A DNA stretch of 51,229 nucleotides from positions 1 to 51,229 of the forward strand of contig JAEUPP010000011.1 in the NCBI GenBank assembly GCA_016790075.1, in the 5' to 3' direction. Under the pieces are notes generated by a model, which worked only from the letters and a program-made list of their open reading frames with translations, was not told where the DNA came from and made no database searches. The DNA is from Rhodanobacteraceae bacterium (GTDB lineage: Bacteria; Pseudomonadota; Gammaproteobacteria; Xanthomonadales; Rhodanobacteraceae). This document shows positions 8,686 through 17,957 of the stretch, in pieces (position 1 is the stretch's first letter; every line of letters begins with the position of its first letter). A program made the position numbers and the translations under genes.

Positions 8686-10999
8686 GAAAATGCCAGCAGG
8701 ACTGCGCACGCGCAGCCTCATAGCCGTAAGCGTTGCCACCGCGCTTTCCGTATTTGCTTTCAGCGCAAGCCACAATCCTGCATCAGCGCCGCCGTCACCG
8801 GCCCGCGATGCCTTGGCGGCTGAGCCAATGGATGCCCAGGCCCTCTATGCCGAGGGCGAGGGCGACATGGAACCAGTTGATCCGGCGGAGCAGCGCCCGC
8901 AGCTGCAGCCGCCGCCGCGGCCGGTAGCACGTGGCGGCGGTACCTGGACGCCGCTGGGACCAGGGCCTACGCAATCGGCACAGGTCAGCGTGCCCCCCAG
9001 CAACGAAGTATCCGGTGCGGTACAGGCCATCGCGGCGCATCCGTCGAATGCCGACATCCTCTATATCGGCGCGGTCAACGGCGGTATATGGAAGACGACC
9101 AATGCGACCGCCGCACAGCCGACCTGGACGCCGCAGACTGACGCCCTGCAATCGCAGTCGATCGGCGCCCTCGCCTTCGATCCTACTGACGCAACGCGGC
9201 AGACCCTGATTGCGGGCATAGGCCGCTTCAGCAATTTCGCCCAGCGCGGTGATGACGAGATTGGCATCTATCGTACGGTCGATGGCGGCACGACCTGGAC
9301 CTTGCATGGCGGCGCCACCTTGCTGGGCCAGAAGATCATCGCCGTCGCGGCTCGCGGCTCGCGCCTGTTTGCCGCCTCAACGACCGGCGGTCTGTTTCGC
9401 AGCGACAACACGGGTACCAGTTTTGCGCTGGCGTCCGGCAGCGGCAATTTGCCGACGGGTGGCATTTTCGACCTCGTCGGCAACAGTGCGGACAACAACC
9501 AGTTCTATATCGCCGTACGCGGCGCAGCGCCGAAGGTACTGCGCAGCGATGATGGTGGCCTGACCTGGACTGACGTCACGACCGGAGTTCCTGCCCTGGG
9601 CGCTACGACCGGGGCCGTACGCCTCTCGGTGGGTGCCACGGGCGTGGTCTTTGCCGCGGTGGTCAACAGCGGGGTGCTCGCCGGCGTGGCGCGCTCGACC
9701 AACCTGGGGGCTACCTGGACGACGATGGATGTGCCGGCGATTCATCCGGGTTCGCAGGGATCGGTCAACACTTCTATCGCCGCCAGCCCCAGCAACGCCA
9801 ACCTGGTATTTATCGGCGGCGATCGGATTACTGCCTCACCGTTTACCGGCAATGTAGTACGCGGCGACGCCTCACTGAGCTCGGGCACCCAGTTCTCCAT
9901 CATCCACGGCACCGGCGGCGGCAATACCTCACCCCATGCCGACAGCCGTGCGATGGCGTTTGACGCAAACGGCAACCTGCTGCAGTCCGACGACGGCGGC
10001 ATCTACCGGCGCGCCACGCCTTCGGCAGCGGGCACCTGGGGTTCGGTGATCGGCAATCTTGCGGTGACGGAAGTGCACGACCTTGCCCATGACCGGGTCG
10101 CGGACATCATCATGATCGGCACGCAGGACAATGGCACACACATGCAGCAAGCGGCGACCAACCCGCGCTGGACCTTTATCAACGGCGGCGACGGCGGCGA
10201 TGCGGCCATTGACGACGATACGCTGGGCATCGCCGGCAGCTACCGCTATATCAGTTCGCAGAATCTTGGTGGCTTCCGCCGTGCGCAGTACAACGCGTCG
10301 AACGCATTCGTATCCAACCAGGCAATGCCGAGCATTGCCGACCCACAATTCGTAACACCGGTGGAACTCAATGTGGTCAACTCCGGACGCATGCTGGTCG
10401 GCGGGGTAAACACCGTATACGAATCAACAAACGTCACGACCGGCGCGCCAACGCTCACTTCGCTAGGCACACCCGGTGCGAATCGCAATGCGATGGCCTA
10501 TGGCGCAGCCGATAATCCAGACGCTGCCTATGTGGGCAAGAACGCGCAGGTCTTCCGCCGTAACGGCGCGAGTTTCGTTGCGACCACAGCACTGCCCGCC
10601 GGTGCCGCGACAATTACCGACGTGGCCATGGATCCGGACGATTCCCAGCGGGTCTATGCGGTCGACGACAACCAGGTATTCCGCTCCATCGACGCCGGCG
10701 CGACCTGGACTGACATTACCGGCAACCTGGGCACGATCAGCTCATTCGATTTCCGCACCATCGAATTCGTACCCAGCATTGCCGGCGATGTCGTTACGGT
10801 TGGCACACGCTCGGGCGTCTTTTTCGCCGGGGCCAATTCATCGACCTGGGATCTGCTCGGCTCGGGCCTGCCGGATGTGCTGGTGTTCGACCTGCGTTAT
10901 GTAGCAACCCAGGGCCGGTTGATCGCCGGCACACTGGGCCGCGGCGTCTGGTCGATTCCGTTTGACAACGACCGTATCTTCGCCAACGGTTTCCAGTGA
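8684..10999 (+). CDS. Secreted BNR/Asp-box (sialidase-like propeller) repeat protein
   Basis: The product has 771 residues and starts at an ATG after a strong GGGGGAG ribosome site. An N-terminal signal segment (SLIAVSVATALSVFAFSA) is followed by a proline-rich linker to about residue 85. The remainder contains repeated Asp-box motifs of the form S-x-D-x-G-x-T-W: TVDGGTTW, SDDGGLTW, STNLGATW and SIDAGATW, plus a looser SDNTGTSF. These mark beta-propeller blades as in sialidases and xyloglucanases. I see no sialidase FRIP motif or clear catalytic set, so the enzyme activity is uncertain. The chain ends in RIFANGFQ, like the short IF-x-x-GF-E tail on many secreted Lysobacterales proteins. A hairpin in the leader may control translation. 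Confidence 0.85.
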   Translation: MKMPAGLRTRSLIAVSVATALSVFAFSASHNPASAPPSPARDALAAEPMDAQALYAEGEGDMEPVDPAEQRPQLQPPPRPVARGGGTWTPLGPGPTQSAQVSVPPSNEVSGAVQAIAAHPSNADILYIGAVNGGIWKTTNATAAQPTWTPQTDALQSQSIGALAFDPTDATRQTLIAGIGRFSNFAQRGDDEIGIYRTVDGGTTWTLHGGATLLGQKIIAVAARGSRLFAASTTGGLFRSDNTGTSFALASGSGNLPTGGIFDLVGNSADNNQFYIAVRGAAPKVLRSDDGGLTWTDVTTGVPALGATTGAVRLSVGATGVVFAAVVNSGVLAGVARSTNLGATWTTMDVPAIHPGSQGSVNTSIAASPSNANLVFIGGDRITASPFTGNVVRGDASLSSGTQFSIIHGTGGGNTSPHADSRAMAFDANGNLLQSDDGGIYRRATPSAAGTWGSVIGNLAVTEVHDLAHDRVADIIMIGTQDNGTHMQQAATNPRWTFINGGDGGDAAIDDDTLGIAGSYRYISSQNLGGFRRAQYNASNAFVSNQAMPSIADPQFVTPVELNVVNSGRMLVGGVNTVYESTNVTTGAPTLTSLGTPGANRNAMAYGAADNPDAAYVGKNAQVFRRNGASFVATTALPAGAATITDVAMDPDDSQRVYAVDDNQVFRSIDAGATWTDITGNLGTISSFDFRTIEFVPSIAGDVVTVGTRSGVFFAGANSSTWDLLGSGLPDVLVFDLRYVATQGRLIAGTLGRGVWSIPFDNDRIFANGFQ

Positions 11000-11014
11000 T
11001 ACCTGCTCATGGTT

Positions 11015-11040
11015 GCGGAGCCGGGTGAAACCGGTTCCGC
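11015..11040. terminator. Hairpin between convergent BNR and FKBP genes
   Basis: GCGGAGCCGG pairs with CCGGTTCCGC (10 bp, one G-U pair) around a GTGAAA loop, 16 nt after the BNR stop codon. The facing gene ends at 11079. There is no U-run. Confidence 0.6.
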
Positions 11041-11078
11041 GGCCGTGAAATCAAGGTCGCTAGCTGAACTGCAGCGGC

Positions 11079-11843
11079 CTACTGCGCGGCTGCAGCGCGG
11101 GCATCCTGCCGGCCCGCAATCTCCAGCAGCTCCAGCTCAAACACCAGTGTCGCATTGGGTCCGATCTGGCCGGGTACGCCGCGCTCCGCATATGCGAGGC
11201 TCGCTGGCAGCCAGAAACGGTATTTCGCGCCGACCGGCATGAGCTGAATCGCTTCCTGCAGCCCCGGCATGACCTGATTCAGCGCGAACGATGCCGGATG
11301 GTCGATTGCGTAGGTATCTTCAAAGACCTGCCCGTCGAGAAGGCTGCCTATATAGTTCAGACGTACCGTGTCGCTTGCCTGTGGCCGCGGGCCGTCGGCG
11401 GCCCTTAGCACGTGGTATTGCAGCCCGGATGCTGTAACGGCCACACCAGCCTGCTTGGCATTGTCCGCAAGAAATGCAGCACCTCGGTCACGATTTTCCG
11501 CGGCCTGCGCTGCCTGCGCCTGATCACGCTTGTCGCGCAGGGACTGAGTGAACTGCTTGCGTACCGCGTCGGTCTGGGCGGGATCAAGCAACGCTGGCTT
11601 GCCCGCATGGGCATCGCGCAACGCCTGCACAACCAGTTCGATGTCGACCTCATCCTTGACCGGCGCCACATTTTTCGCCAGATCCAGGCCGACCATGTAA
11701 CTCGCCCGCTCACGATCGGTGGTCAGTTCGCTTCGCGCGGCAGGCACGGGCGAACTCGCTGCCGGAGCGGCATTGCCGCCGCCGCGGCAGGCAGCAAGCA
11801 GGGCGACGGCGACGGCTACAAACAGACGATGGGCAGTCAGCAT
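11079..11843 (-). CDS. FKBP-type peptidyl-prolyl isomerase lipoprotein
   Basis: The product has 254 residues. The ATG at 11843 is chosen over the longer frame (11894) because it begins directly on a lipoprotein signal with the lipobox LLAAC at about residue 18. Residues about 35-125 form a helical dimerisation region like that of FkpA and Mip (SYMVGLDLAKN, then QFTQSLRDKRDQ). The C-terminal FKBP domain has the usual path: GLQYHVLRAADG, VRLNYIGSLLDGQVFEDTY, NQVMPGLQEAIQLMPVGAKYRFWLPASLAYAERG and FELELLEI. It should speed proline isomerisation and chaperone proteins in the periplasm. It follows the multicopper oxidase by 61 nt on the same strand, so the two are probably co-transcribed. Confidence 0.9.
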   Translation of the reverse strand: MLTAHRLFVAVAVALLAACRGGGNAAPAASSPVPAARSELTTDRERASYMVGLDLAKNVAPVKDEVDIELVVQALRDAHAGKPALLDPAQTDAVRKQFTQSLRDKRDQAQAAQAAENRDRGAAFLADNAKQAGVAVTASGLQYHVLRAADGPRPQASDTVRLNYIGSLLDGQVFEDTYAIDHPASFALNQVMPGLQEAIQLMPVGAKYRFWLPASLAYAERGVPGQIGPNATLVFELELLEIAGRQDARAAAAQ

Positions 11844-11904
11844 GGCGAATCTCTGGAAAAGGTCGGTAGGAGTGGGCCCAGGCAGTCGAATCACTTCACT
11901 GCCT

Positions 11905-13551
11905 TCAGTCGGTCACGGCGAAGGTGAGCATCATGCCCATGTCCTCGTGTTCGAGATTGTGGCAATGGAGCATGTAGCGCTGTGTGCCGCGATAGGGCTG
12001 GCTGAAGTCCATCGCCAGGCGCACGACCTCGCCCGGCCAGACCAGCACGGTATCGGTCCAGCCCAGATCCTGCGGCGTTCGGCCGCCGCTGGCGACCTGG
12101 CGTGCACGGACGTCCATGGGACTTACGGAACGCGATACAACGCGAAACTGAAATCCGTGCACATGTACAGGATGTGGCATGCTCGTCATGCTGTTGCGGA
12201 TCTCCCAGACCTCGCACGTACCGCGCTTTACGGCAAACGCGACCGCGTGGCCGTCGCGAAGGAAATTCCAGTCGTTGATGAACCAGCCGCCGGCCGCATC
12301 CATGCGCAAACGCAGGGAGCGTGTGGGCCAGGCCGAGGTGTCCGGCAACGGCGCCAAGGTGGACAACTGATCGGGAATTACCGCTTCCCGCCCGGGCAGC
12401 GCGGCACCTACGCGAAACTCCAGGATGTCCAGCGCAGCCCCCATGGGCATGGCACCCGGGTGATCACCCATGGGATCGGGCATGAAATCGCCGGACTCGT
12501 CTTCGTTTTCCATCGCGACATAGTCGAGGCTACGCAGCAGCACACGCTCGCCGGGCTTGATCGCACTGAAATCGACCAGCACGTCGATGCGCTGTGCAGG
12601 AGCGAGAAACACGTCCTCGACCCGCAGAGCCCCGCCGAGCAGTCCACCGTCCGTGCCTATCAAGCGAAACGGCAGACTACGGCCTGCATGCTGAAACGCA
12701 AGCCGCAACAGCCGCGCATTCGCCGTATTGGCGATACGGAAACGGTACAGGGCCGCAGCCACGTCCAGATAGGGCTCAGGTGTCCAGTTCACGAGCACGC
12801 GATTGCCGATCCAGTCGTCAGCACCCTGCTCCGGATAGACCAGCGCGTTACCGGCATCTACCTGTTTGTCGGCAATGCACAGCGGCAGATCGCGCTCGCC
12901 CCAGACCAGACCCAGGTGCTTGCGCAAGGCAGCCTCTTCCGCGTCTTCCACCAGCAGCAGCCCAGCCAGACCACGCTGCACCTGCAAGCCGGTGCGACCA
13001 TGCGGGTGGGCGTGATACCAGTACAGGCCTGCGCGATTGGTCACTTGCACCTGGTAGTCGCGTTCTGTACCGGGCGCAACCGGATGCAGACCACTACCGT
13101 CATTGGCCTCATCAACGATCAGGCCGTGCCAGTGGATGGTTGTCTCTTCAGCGAGCTCGTTGCGAAAATGTACCGAAAGCGTCTCGCCACGCCGGATGCG
13201 CAACAATGGATTAAGTACGGTAGCCGCGGCGCTACGCGCGGCATAGTGCCAGAGCGGTGTCGGCGCACCGGGAAACACAGCGACCTGGCTACGGGTTGCA
13301 ACGAGTTCCAGCGTTTGCGACGAAACCGCAAGTTCACCGAAGTGAACATCGTGTAGCGGCAGGCGTAGTGGCTGGGAAAATCGCTCGCGCGATGCCAAGG
13401 CCTGCGACGTGTCGGCGGCGGCTGGTGTGGATGGCGTGGAATTCGCGGTCGTGCGATCGGGTTTGCGGCCATGCCACAACCGCCAGCCCGCAAGTGTCGC
13501 TGCAGCCGTCACGGCACTCAACACGATGTGACGACGGGCACGGTTGGTCAT
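11905..13551 (-). CDS. Multicopper oxidase (CueO/laccase-like), exported
   Basis: The product has 548 residues. An N-terminal RRHIVLSAVTAA segment resembles a Tat signal, as expected for a protein folded with copper before export. All four copper-binding motifs are present in order: HWHG (near 139), YHAHPH (near 178), HPVHVHG (near 460) and HCHNLEHEDMGMM (near 527). The last carries the type-1 Cys, His and Met. A Met/Asp-rich stretch (DFMPDPMGDHPGAMPMG) sits near 345-360, suggestive of copper handling. The family oxidises Cu(I) or phenols with four-electron reduction of oxygen. Cuprous oxidase is the likely role but laccase or bilirubin-oxidase activity is possible. No clear Shine-Dalgarno precedes the ATG. 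The FKBP lipoprotein gene follows. Confidence 0.92.
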   Translation of the reverse strand: MTNRARRHIVLSAVTAAATLAGWRLWHGRKPDRTTANSTPSTPAAADTSQALASRERFSQPLRLPLHDVHFGELAVSSQTLELVATRSQVAVFPGAPTPLWHYAARSAAATVLNPLLRIRRGETLSVHFRNELAEETTIHWHGLIVDEANDGSGLHPVAPGTERDYQVQVTNRAGLYWYHAHPHGRTGLQVQRGLAGLLLVEDAEEAALRKHLGLVWGERDLPLCIADKQVDAGNALVYPEQGADDWIGNRVLVNWTPEPYLDVAAALYRFRIANTANARLLRLAFQHAGRSLPFRLIGTDGGLLGGALRVEDVFLAPAQRIDVLVDFSAIKPGERVLLRSLDYVAMENEDESGDFMPDPMGDHPGAMPMGAALDILEFRVGAALPGREAVIPDQLSTLAPLPDTSAWPTRSLRLRMDAAGGWFINDWNFLRDGHAVAFAVKRGTCEVWEIRNSMTSMPHPVHVHGFQFRVVSRSVSPMDVRARQVASGGRTPQDLGWTDTVLVWPGEVVRLAMDFSQPYRGTQRYMLHCHNLEHEDMGMMLTFAVTD

Positions 13552-13925
13552 TGGGGCAGCGTGTCAGCAAAATGCGTACATTGCTAGTTTGGACGATCGC
13601 AGGCAATCACCGCCTGTCATGCGCTTGTCACTGTTTCGTCAGTAGATCGGGTTTCAATCTGCTGCTGCGCTGCAGCAGCAGCCGAACACTGGACCAGTTG
13701 TACACAGGCATCGCGATGTAGCGACAAACACTTTGCAGTTTGCAACAGACTGGAGTATGCAGTATCCGCTTTTTACCTCAGGCGGATCTGCAGCCATTGG
13801 CCGTAGAAAAAAGCCAAAACTGTTCAATGCAGTTTGCAGGACATAGCACTTGCTGAAAACGGTGCCGCCGGCGCGGGGAGGCGACGGCGAGCGCAAGATA
13901 CTTATCGGAATCGGGGAGACATTCC
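13552..13925. other. Divergent intergenic region with two TGCA-GTT-TGCA sites
   Basis: This 374-bp gap holds the promoters of the multicopper oxidase (left) and metallophosphoesterase (right). It contains a CTG/CAG-rich imperfect palindrome near 13660-13680 and two identical 11-bp sites. A GGGGAG ribosome site for the right-hand gene lies at its end. Confidence 0.5.
13734..13838. repeat. Pair of TGCAGTTTGCA sites, possible operator
   Basis: The 11-bp sequence TGCAGTTTGCA occurs at 13734-13744 and again at 13828-13838. Each copy is an interrupted palindrome, TGCA-n3-TGCA. The centres are 94 bp apart, close to nine helical turns, within the divergent promoter region. Confidence 0.35.
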
Positions 13926-16061
13926 ATGCCATGCCAATCTGACCGCCCGCTCGCCGGGCTTCGTTTCGTCGTGGCTCTGGCCGCGACCACCCTGGCGCCG
14001 CAGGTCGGTGCCGCTCAGCGCATAGAGCAACTGGCTGAAGATAGCGCGGTCACGCGCTATCTCGATGCTCCAGCACGCCTCGCCGCGCCACCGACCGAGA
14101 TCTGTGAGCCGGGTGCAAAATGGATACGCCTGAGCTTTGGCGAACTCACGCTGGCGCCCTATGACAGCCTCACCCTGGTGAGCTCTGCGGGTGAACGCTA
14201 CACGTTTGAAGGCAGCGCATTCGATCGTCGCCAGTTTGCCGCGCGTGCGCTGCGCGGCGACTGCGTCACCTTGCAGCCTTATTTCGGCAACTCAGCCAGC
14301 CGCTATCGGCTGGAGAGTTATCAGTTCGGCCGCGAGGAACTGGCCAACGCGTCTGTCGTCGTTGCCGGTGCCGGGGATATCTGCGACAGCAGCGGCAACG
14401 CCTGCCAAGGCACCTCCGATCTGATCGTAGCTATCAATCCCACCGCGGTATTTACCGCTGGCGACAACGCCTACAGCAATGGCACCCTGACCGAATACAA
14501 CACACGCTACGCGCCGACCTGGGGCCGCTTCAAGTCGCTGACCAACCCTACGCCCGGCAATCACGAATACAACACCAGCGGTGCTGCGGGTTATTTCGAC
14601 TATTTCAACGGCAGCGGCAATCAGACCGGACCGGCCGGCGATCGCAGCAAGGGCTACTACAGCTGGAACGTCGGCGACTGGCACTTTATCGCGCTCAATA
14701 CCATGTCCGGCGGCACGGTCGCACAGGCCCAGCTCGACTGGCTACAGGCTGATCTTGCCGCGAATACCAAGCCTTGCACGGCCGCCTACTGGCACCACCC
14801 GCTGGTCAGCGTCGGCAACTACACGGGTTATAGCCAGGTCAAACCATTCTGGGACCGGCTCTATGCGGCACGCGCCGATCTCGTGCTGGTCGGCCACGAC
14901 CATAACTACCAGCGTTATGCGCCGATGAAACCCGACGGTACGGCCGATGCCACCAACGGCATCCGCCAGATTCTCGTCGGCACCGGCGGCCGTGCGTTCT
15001 ACGGCATCTCGCGTTCACATGCGCTGCTCGAGAAAAGCAATGACGACAGTCATGGCGTACTCAAGCTTACGTTGACGGCGACGGGCTACAGCGGCGAGTT
15101 CGTGCGCTCGACCGGCAGCTTCAGCGACACTTTCAGCGGCAACTGCCACAAAGCAACGCCACCGCAAAACACGCCGCCTGTTGCAAATTTCTCTTTTGCA
15201 ACAAATGGGCTTTCCGCCAACTTCACAGACAGTTCGACCGATAGCGACGGCACGATTGCCTCGCGCAGCTGGAACTTCGGCGACAGCACCACCTCGACCG
15301 CGACCAACCCGAGCAAGACCTATACAGCCGCCGGCACCTATACGGTCACCCTGACAGTGACCGACAACGGTGGGGCCAGCAACACCAAGACCAGCTCGGT
15401 CACGGTGACCGCGCCGCCGACGGATACGGTGCTGCAGAACGGCGTGGCCAAGACCGGACTCGCCGCGGCTACGGGTGTGAACCTGGCCTACACCATGGTC
15501 GTGCCGGCGGGTGCAACCGGCCTGAAGTTCGTCACCAGCGGTGGCACGGGTGATGCGGACCTGTATGTGAAGTTCGGTTCCGCACCGACCACGACGACCT
15601 ATGACTGCAAGTCGGATGGTTCGACCAATGCCGAAACCTGCAATATCGCCACGGCCCAGGCCGGTACCTACCACGTGCTGGTGCGTGCCTATGCCGCGTT
15701 CTCCGGGCTGAGCCTGACCGGCAGCTACACCACTGGCGGCGGCGGCGGCAGCGCTCTGCAGAACGGTGTGCCGCGCACGGGTCTGTCGGGTGCACTCAAT
15801 GCGACCCAGACCTTCACCCTGGCCGTGCCGGCCGGTGCCACCAACCTCAAGTTCGTCCTGAGCGGTGGCACGGGTGATGCGGACATGTATGTCAAGTTCG
15901 GTTCCGCGCCGACCCTGAGCAGCTACGACTGCCGTCCCTTCAAGGGCGGCAACAACGAGACCTGCAACATCGCGACCGCGCAGGCGGGTACTTACTATGT
16001 GATGCTCAACGGCTACGCCGCCTATTCGGGTGCCAGCCTGACGGGCAGCTTCACGCCGTAG
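13926..16061 (+). CDS. Secreted metallophosphoesterase with PKD and two PPC domains
   Basis: The product has 711 residues; the ATG at 13926 follows a GGGGAG ribosome site. A signal peptide (cut after VGAAQ or nearby) precedes an N-terminal domain and then a calcineurin-like phosphoesterase domain from about residue 145. Its metal-binding motifs are all present: GAGDIC, GDNAY, GNHEY, WHHP and [13 protein letters not shown] domain follows (about 415-495; [25 protein letters not shown]). Two tandem PPC (pre-peptidase C-terminal) domains come next, each with [19 protein letters not shown], separated by a glycine run. This is the layout of purple-acid-phosphatase-like secreted enzymes. It probably hydrolyses phosphomonoesters or diesters outside the cell; the exact substrate cannot be told. 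Confidence 0.92.
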   Translation: MPCQSDRPLAGLRFVVALAATTLAPQVGAAQRIEQLAEDSAVTRYLDAPARLAAPPTEICEPGAKWIRLSFGELTLAPYDSLTLVSSAGERYTFEGSAFDRRQFAARALRGDCVTLQPYFGNSASRYRLESYQFGREELANASVVVAGAGDICDSSGNACQGTSDLIVAINPTAVFTAGDNAYSNGTLTEYNTRYAPTWGRFKSLTNPTPGNHEYNTSGAAGYFDYFNGSGNQTGPAGDRSKGYYSWNVGDWHFIALNTMSGGTVAQAQLDWLQADLAANTKPCTAAYWHHPLVSVGNYTGYSQVKPFWDRLYAARADLVLVGHDHNYQRYAPMKPDGTADATNGIRQILVGTGGRAFYGISRSHALLEKSNDDSHGVLKLTLTATGYSGEFVRSTGSFSDTFSGNCHKATPPQNTPPVANFSFATNGLSANFTDSSTDSDGTIASRSWNFGDSTTSTATNPSKTYTAAGTYTVTLTVTDNGGASNTKTSSVTVTAPPTDTVLQNGVAKTGLAAATGVNLAYTMVVPAGATGLKFVTSGGTGDADLYVKFGSAPTTTTYDCKSDGSTNAETCNIATAQAGTYHVLVRAYAAFSGLSLTGSYTTGGGGGSALQNGVPRTGLSGALNATQTFTLAVPAGATNLKFVLSGGTGDADMYVKFGSAPTLSSYDCRPFKGGNNETCNIATAQAGTYYVMLNGYAAYSGASLTGSFTP

Positions 16062-16124
16062 CGGGCTCCGCCACTATCTTGACTCAGGACTGGCGCCGCT
16101 CCAGCCCATTGGCTCACACCTCAA

Positions 16125-16155
16125 GGCAGGGCACTGCGTTCTGCGGTGCCCTGCC
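16125..16155 (+). terminator. Hairpin downstream of the metallophosphoesterase
   Basis: GGCAGGGCAC pairs perfectly with GTGCCCTGCC around an 11-nt loop, 63 nt after the stop codon. No T-run follows, so it may act as a factor-dependent terminator or RNA end. Confidence 0.6.
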
Positions 16156-16264
16156 CTACCGTGGGATTATTCCTGCGCACTTCGATCGCCAGCGGCAGCA
16201 CAGCCGGTGAAACGTGAAAGCAGATAAAGACGCTACAGCCGCAGAAACCACCACCTGAAAGACA

Positions 16265-16430
16265 ATGAACACGCTCCTTGCTGGCCGCGGCGCTGGCGCT
16301 CGTAGCCATACTGCAGGTTTACCCGCTGGTGTCCACCTGGCTTACGTTCGGGCTGGACCAGCCAGCCGGGCTAGTAGCGATCAAACAGCGTCTGCAACTG
16401 CTGCGGCTTATCGCCGCGCGCCAAACCTAA
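16265..16430 (+). pseudogene. Possible frameshifted small membrane protein
   Basis: The ATG at 16265 reads MNT and then a low-complexity frame. In the +1 frame from about 16272 the sequence reads SLLAAALALVAILQVYPLVSTW, a clean membrane span, followed by LTFGLDQPAGLVAIKQRLQLLR and a TAA at 16428-16430. Joining the two by a small frameshift near codon 4 would give a roughly 54-residue single-span protein. The end overlaps the asparaginase gene on the other strand by about 60 bp. It could be a decayed gene, a sequencing error or chance. Confidence 0.3.
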
Positions 16431-17351
16431 CAACAGCAGTATGCGCGCCTGCAGCGGGGTCAGATTGTCGGCGCTGATAAAACCATAGGCGTCGTCGTCG
16501 ATCTCGCCATTGCGCACCGTCGTGCCGTTGGACACGCGGCTTGCACGCACGATACGCACACCGCGGGCAGCTGCAGCCGCGAGGGCAGCGCACCAGTCCT
16601 CCCGCAGATTACCGTTGCCGACACCAGCAAATACCAGACCGTCCGCGTCTGCTGCCGCCGCCTCGATAAGCCGTGGCGACAGATCGACGAAGGCCGTAAG
16701 CATAGTCACACGCGGCCAGCGATCGGGAACGGCAAAGCCGCCGCGCTCGCGCGTGGGCCGCTGGTAGATAAACACGTCCCTGTCCTTGACCAAGCCGAGA
16801 CGACCGTACTGGTCAGCACTGAACGCTCCAGGCACGCTATCGCGCTTTTGCAAGCCGCGCGCGCCGAGCAGCACATCACCGAAAATCACGAGCGTGCCCA
16901 GGCCATGGCAGGCCGGGTGCGCCGCGGCACTGATCGCGTGATAGATGTTCATGGGCCCATCCGCGCCCAGCGCCGTAGCCGGCCGCATCGCGCCCGTGAG
17001 CACGACAGGTTTGTTGCTGCTCTGGGTCAGGTGCAGGAAGTAGGCCGTTTCCTCCAGCGTATCGGTGCCGTGCAATACGACTGCGCCATCGATGTCCTCG
17101 CGCGCCAGCAGTACAGCAAGCCGCCCGGCCAGGGTTTGCCAGTGCGACAGCTCCATCGCCGCACTGTCGATCGCAAACAGCTGTTCCGGGATGACCTCGG
17201 CCAGCGTTGCGAGGCCCGAGACGGAGGTGAGCAGCGCCTCGACGCCAAGCGCACCGGCACGGTAGCCGAGCTGCTGGGTGGAACTGCCCGCCGTCCCGGC
17301 GACGGTGCCGCCGGTGGCGATCAGGGCGATACGCGGCTGCCGCGTACTCAT
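16371..17351 (-). CDS. L-asparaginase
   Basis: The product has 326 residues from the ATG at 17351, 5 nt after a GGGGGG ribosome site; the longer frame start at 17378 lacks one. It hydrolyses asparagine to aspartate and ammonia. Both threonine motifs are visible: IALIATGGTVAG near the N-terminus and VVLHGTDTLEETA near residue 90. Further family blocks are SSNKPVVLTGAMRPA, LGADGPMNIYHAI and DGLVFAGVGNGN. Sequence blocks resemble the high-affinity type II enzymes, but no signal peptide is present, so it is probably cytoplasmic. It is read alone. Confidence 0.92.
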   Translation of the reverse strand: MSTRQPRIALIATGGTVAGTAGSSTQQLGYRAGALGVEALLTSVSGLATLAEVIPEQLFAIDSAAMELSHWQTLAGRLAVLLAREDIDGAVVLHGTDTLEETAYFLHLTQSSNKPVVLTGAMRPATALGADGPMNIYHAISAAAHPACHGLGTLVIFGDVLLGARGLQKRDSVPGAFSADQYGRLGLVKDRDVFIYQRPTRERGGFAVPDRWPRVTMLTAFVDLSPRLIEAAAADADGLVFAGVGNGNLREDWCAALAAAAARGVRIVRASRVSNGTTVRNGEIDDDAYGFISADNLTPLQARILLLLGLARGDKPQQLQTLFDRY

Positions 17352-17656
17352 GGCATCCCCCCAGGTAGCAGCGCGCACCCAGCGCGCCTATGTGAAGGCG
17401 CTGCCGCAATGGCAGCATTGGAGAAATCGTGTTCGCGCGAAGTCAGCATCATCGTCCAGGACGCGGGATGGGACGCACACTGTATGCATGCCGCGGGGCC
17501 ATCGCCACTGCGGTGTGGGCATGAGACCGTAGCGAGCTGAAGCAGCGGCGAGCGTGTGCAGCGCTACGGGCTCAGCCGCGCTGGCGCCAGGGAGCCACTG
17601 CCCTGCGTGCGGAGCGCCTTTTCGTATGGTTCGCTCAGGCCAACGGCGGAATCATC
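17352..17656. other. Intergenic region upstream of the asparaginase
   Basis: This 305-bp gap lies between the divergent asparaginase and a small plus-strand ORF. It should carry the asparaginase promoter. I see no repeat, RNA or convincing coding frame in it. Confidence 0.4.
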
Positions 17657-17848
17657 ATGAACCCGGTGTTCAAACCGATTCGCTTTGAGGAATCTGTTCT
17701 GGCGGTTCCGCGCCAGGGCGGTGGCCTTGCGCAGCAGCGGGCAAGCCAGCTCGCCGGGTATCTTGAGGCCTTTGAACGGATTAGGGCTGAAATCTCTGCC
17801 CTGCGACTGCAAGCCGCCGGCGATACCCGGCCGCCCGGTGAAAATTGA
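17657..17848 (+). CDS. Possible 63-residue hypothetical protein
   Basis: A short frame starts at the ATG at 17657 after a weak GGAA ribosome site. The product is soluble-looking with a helical second half (ASQLAGYLEAFERIRAEIS). Codon use has the normal GC-rich third positions, which favours a real gene, but no family is recognised. It precedes the DUF6491-like gene by 109 bp on the same strand. Confidence 0.4.
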   Translation: MNPVFKPIRFEESVLAVPRQGGGLAQQRASQLAGYLEAFERIRAEISALRLQAAGDTRPPGEN

Positions 17849-17957
17849 CCGCAGCCGCGTTCGCACCGATGCTGACCCACTGGCTGCGACGCTTTGCGAC
17901 GGGCGAACGTCTGCGCCAGCAACGGGCTTGTGCCCCTACTGCCTGAGGACGACGCCT

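Noticed and set aside
11719-13356. 545-residue plus-strand frame opposite the multicopper oxidase
   Set aside because: The minus strand encodes all four copper motifs; the plus frame has no recognisable domain and no ribosome site.
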